A DNA stretch of 7,211 nt from Pseudomonadota bacterium (lineage in GTDB: Bacteria > Desulfobacterota > Desulfobacteria > Desulfobacterales > Desulfobacteraceae). The position numbers were made by a program, and so were the translations under genes. The stretch lies in NCBI GenBank assembly GCA_018816605.1, contig JAHIVS010000556.1, positions 1-7,211 on the forward strand, written 5' to 3'. The notes under the pieces are model-generated. The model was not told where the DNA came from. It saw nothing but the letters and a program-made list of their open reading frames with translations, and searched no databases. Shown piece by piece: positions 6,075 to 7,211 of this stretch; the first letter of the stretch is position 1, and every line of letters starts with the position of its first letter.

Positions 6075-7188
6075 TTTTATTCGATGCCCCAATGTTCATT
6101 AAAATTCCCATGGCAGCCATGTTGACCACCAGAGAGGTTCCGCCGTAACTGATAAACGGCAGGGTAAGGCCTTTGGTGGGCAGCACTCCCAATGCAACCC
6201 CCGTGTTGATGATAACCTGGACCCCTATATACAGGGTCAGGCCGGCGGCTGTTATGGAGCCGAACATATTGTCTGCATTTTTGGCAATCTGGGAACCGGT
6301 TACCAGGAGAATGATGTAAAGGATGAAAATTGCAAGTACGCCGATCAGACCCAGTTCTTCACCGATGATGGAAAAGATGAAATCCGTATGGGGTTCCGGC
6401 AAATAGTGCATTTTCTGCATCCCCAGGCCAATGCCTTTGCCAAACAGACCGCCGGAGCCAATGGCCTTTAAGGAGTTGGTGATCTGGTATCCGGTATTGT
6501 AGGGATCATCCCAGGGGTTCAGAAAGGTCAGGATCCGCAGCATCCGATATTCAACCTTGAAGACCAGAAAATAGACAATGGGGATGACCAGGGGCAGGGG
6601 ACTGAGCAAATGGAGAAACCTTACCCCGGCAACAAACATCATTCCCCAGCAGATAAGCCCCATCACCACGATGGTGCCGAAATCCGGCTGAAGGATAATG
6701 AGTCCGGCAAAGAGGCTGAAGACAAAGGCATGGGGGAAAAAGCCGACGGAAAATTGTGCGATCATCTCTTGTTTTTTTGCCAGGGAATAGGCCATAAAAA
6801 GGATCATGGCCAATTTTGCAAACTCTGCGGGTTGAAAGGTGAACCCGCCCAGGTTTAACCATCTATATGCCCCCCCTGCCTTGATATGCAGCCCGGGAAA
6901 GAGTACGGCAATGAGCAGGCCCAGGGCTGCTGCAAGAATGATATAGGCAAAACTTCTATAAAGCCTGTAGGGAAAGGAGGCTGTCACAAACATGACACAT
7001 AGGCTGATGGACAAAAACAGGGCTTGCTTTTTCATGTAATAGAACAGGGTGTTGTGGTCTTCCATGCTGATGGAGGATGAGGCGGAATAAACCATTACAA
7101 CACCTATGCCTGAAAGCAGCAGCACCGGAAAGAGAATGCGCTTCTCCCGGAAAAAGGGGTGTATGGAATGGGGTGTTTTAGCGGCCAT
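6064..7188 (-). CDS. ftsW: Probable lipid II polymerase / septal peptidoglycan glycosyltransferase FtsW (SEDS family)
   Basis: FtsW is a polytopic inner-membrane SEDS protein that polymerises lipid II at the septum with its partner class B PBP (FtsI). The 374-residue product has about ten hydrophobic segments. SEDS motifs appear in order: GAYRWLNLGGFTFQPAEFAK (about residues 106-125), LQPDFGT (167-173), FLNPWDDPYNTGYQ (222-235), the YLPEPHTDFIF stretch (262-272) with the presumed catalytic Asp269, GEELG (276-280), and LPTKGLTLPFISYGGTS (336-352). The PTKGLTLPF form and dcw position favour FtsW over RodA. I chose the ATG at 7188 because AAGGGG lies 8 bases upstream; a TTG at 7194 would give two more residues but sits only 2 bases from that site. 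The gene overlaps the murD end and the murG start by 11 bases each. No truncation or frameshift is seen. Confidence 0.96.
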   Translation of the reverse strand: MAAKTPHSIHPFFREKRILFPVLLLSGIGVVMVYSASSSISMEDHNTLFYYMKKQALFLSISLCVMFVTASFPYRLYRSFAYIILAAALGLLIAVLFPGLHIKAGGAYRWLNLGGFTFQPAEFAKLAMILFMAYSLAKKQEMIAQFSVGFFPHAFVFSLFAGLIILQPDFGTIVVMGLICWGMMFVAGVRFLHLLSPLPLVIPIVYFLVFKVEYRMLRILTFLNPWDDPYNTGYQITNSLKAIGSGGLFGKGIGLGMQKMHYLPEPHTDFIFSIIGEELGLIGVLAIFILYIILLVTGSQIAKNADNMFGSITAAGLTLYIGVQVIINTGVALGVLPTKGLTLPFISYGGTSLVVNMAAMGILMNIGASNKNDR

Positions 7189-7211
7189 TCCCAAGTCCCC
7201 TTACCAGGGCG
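7178..7211 (-). CDS. murD: UDP-N-acetylmuramoyl-L-alanine--D-glutamate ligase, C-terminal end (partial)
   Basis: Only the last ten codons and a TAA stop are in the window; the gene continues beyond position 7211. The readable tail is ALVRGLGNGR, which resembles the short 'F-x-x-LVR-x-L' ending of many MurD proteins, and murD is the usual gene immediately before ftsW in dcw clusters. MurD adds D-glutamate to UDP-MurNAc-L-alanine in the cytoplasm. Its stop lies inside the ftsW coding region, overlapping the preferred ftsW ATG by 11 bases, which is typical of translational coupling. The identification rests mostly on position, because ten residues are too few for a family assignment; the frame itself is open and ends cleanly. 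Confidence 0.6.
   Translation of the reverse strand, partial: ALVRGLGNGR
7197..7202 (-). promoter_or_regulatory. Ribosome binding site of ftsW
   Basis: AAGGGG on the minus strand ends 8 bases before the ATG at 7188. It lies within the last codons of murD and decides the ftsW start in favour of the ATG over the TTG at 7194. Confidence 0.6.

Larger units (their letters stand above)
1..7211 (-). other. dcw cluster segment (division and cell wall operon)
   Basis: Eight consecutive minus-strand genes, murD(end)-ftsW-murG-murC-murB-ftsQ-ftsA-ftsZ(start), follow the classic dcw order. Junctions are: murD/ftsW overlap 11 bases, ftsW/murG overlap 11, murG/murC gap 2, murC/murB gap 6, murB/ftsQ about 4 apart or overlapping by 8 depending on the start, ftsQ/ftsA gap 1, ftsA/ftsZ gap 17. 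Such packing implies co-transcription and translational coupling. No terminator-like hairpin followed by a T-run was seen at any junction. The plus-strand open frames in this window are all antisense shadows of these genes. Confidence 0.93.

Noticed and set aside
6075..6092. Longer murG from TTG at 6092
   Set aside because: It adds six residues ahead of the usual MurG N-terminus with no good ribosome binding site, and would increase the overlap with ftsW; the ATG at 6074 is simpler.
1..7211. Search for a novel or accessory system (mobile element, CRISPR, defence genes, RNA genes)
   Set aside because: The whole window is filled by intact, co-directional dcw genes with junctions of 17 bases or less; nothing foreign or unexplained remains.

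Overview
The window is a slice of a bacterial dcw (division and cell wall) cluster. Every gene is on the minus strand, so the window reads from high to low coordinates. In transcription order: the last codons of murD, then ftsW, murG, murC, murB, ftsQ, ftsA and the first 182 codons of ftsZ. Genes overlap by up to 11 bases or are separated by 17 bases at most, so there is essentially no non-coding DNA and no stretch without a gene. No tRNA, rRNA, mobile element, CRISPR array, inverted-repeat terminator or phage-like segment is visible.

The organism is Gram-negative-like: it has a dcw cluster with ftsW-murG-murC-murB-ftsQ-ftsA-ftsZ, an FtsQ with a single membrane anchor and POTRA domain, and an FtsA with a C-terminal amphipathic helix. 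Base composition looks close to half G+C. The gene order, with murB present and no ddl between murC and ftsQ, and the protein flavour suggest a sulfate-reducer-type Desulfobacterota (Desulfobacterales-like). That placement is an inference from memory of such clusters, not a search result.

Region by region. 7211-4974 covers the murD tail, the lipid II polymerase FtsW and the lipid II synthase MurG, which joins GlcNAc to lipid I at the inner membrane. 4971-2668 holds the cytoplasmic enzymes MurC (adds L-Ala to UDP-MurNAc) and MurB (makes UDP-MurNAc). 2675-1 holds the divisome genes: FtsQ (periplasmic scaffold), FtsA (membrane tether for FtsZ) and FtsZ (tubulin-like ring GTPase). Together they couple precursor supply to septal wall synthesis, and the tight packing suggests one transcript with translational coupling.

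I do not see an undescribed system here. The points worth a second look are modest: substitutions in MurG's glycine-rich loops, a consensus -10 hexamer directly in front of ftsZ, an in-frame murC/murB junction with a poor murB ribosome binding site, non-ATG or ambiguous starts (ftsA TTG; ftsQ GTG or ATG), and the absence of ddl.
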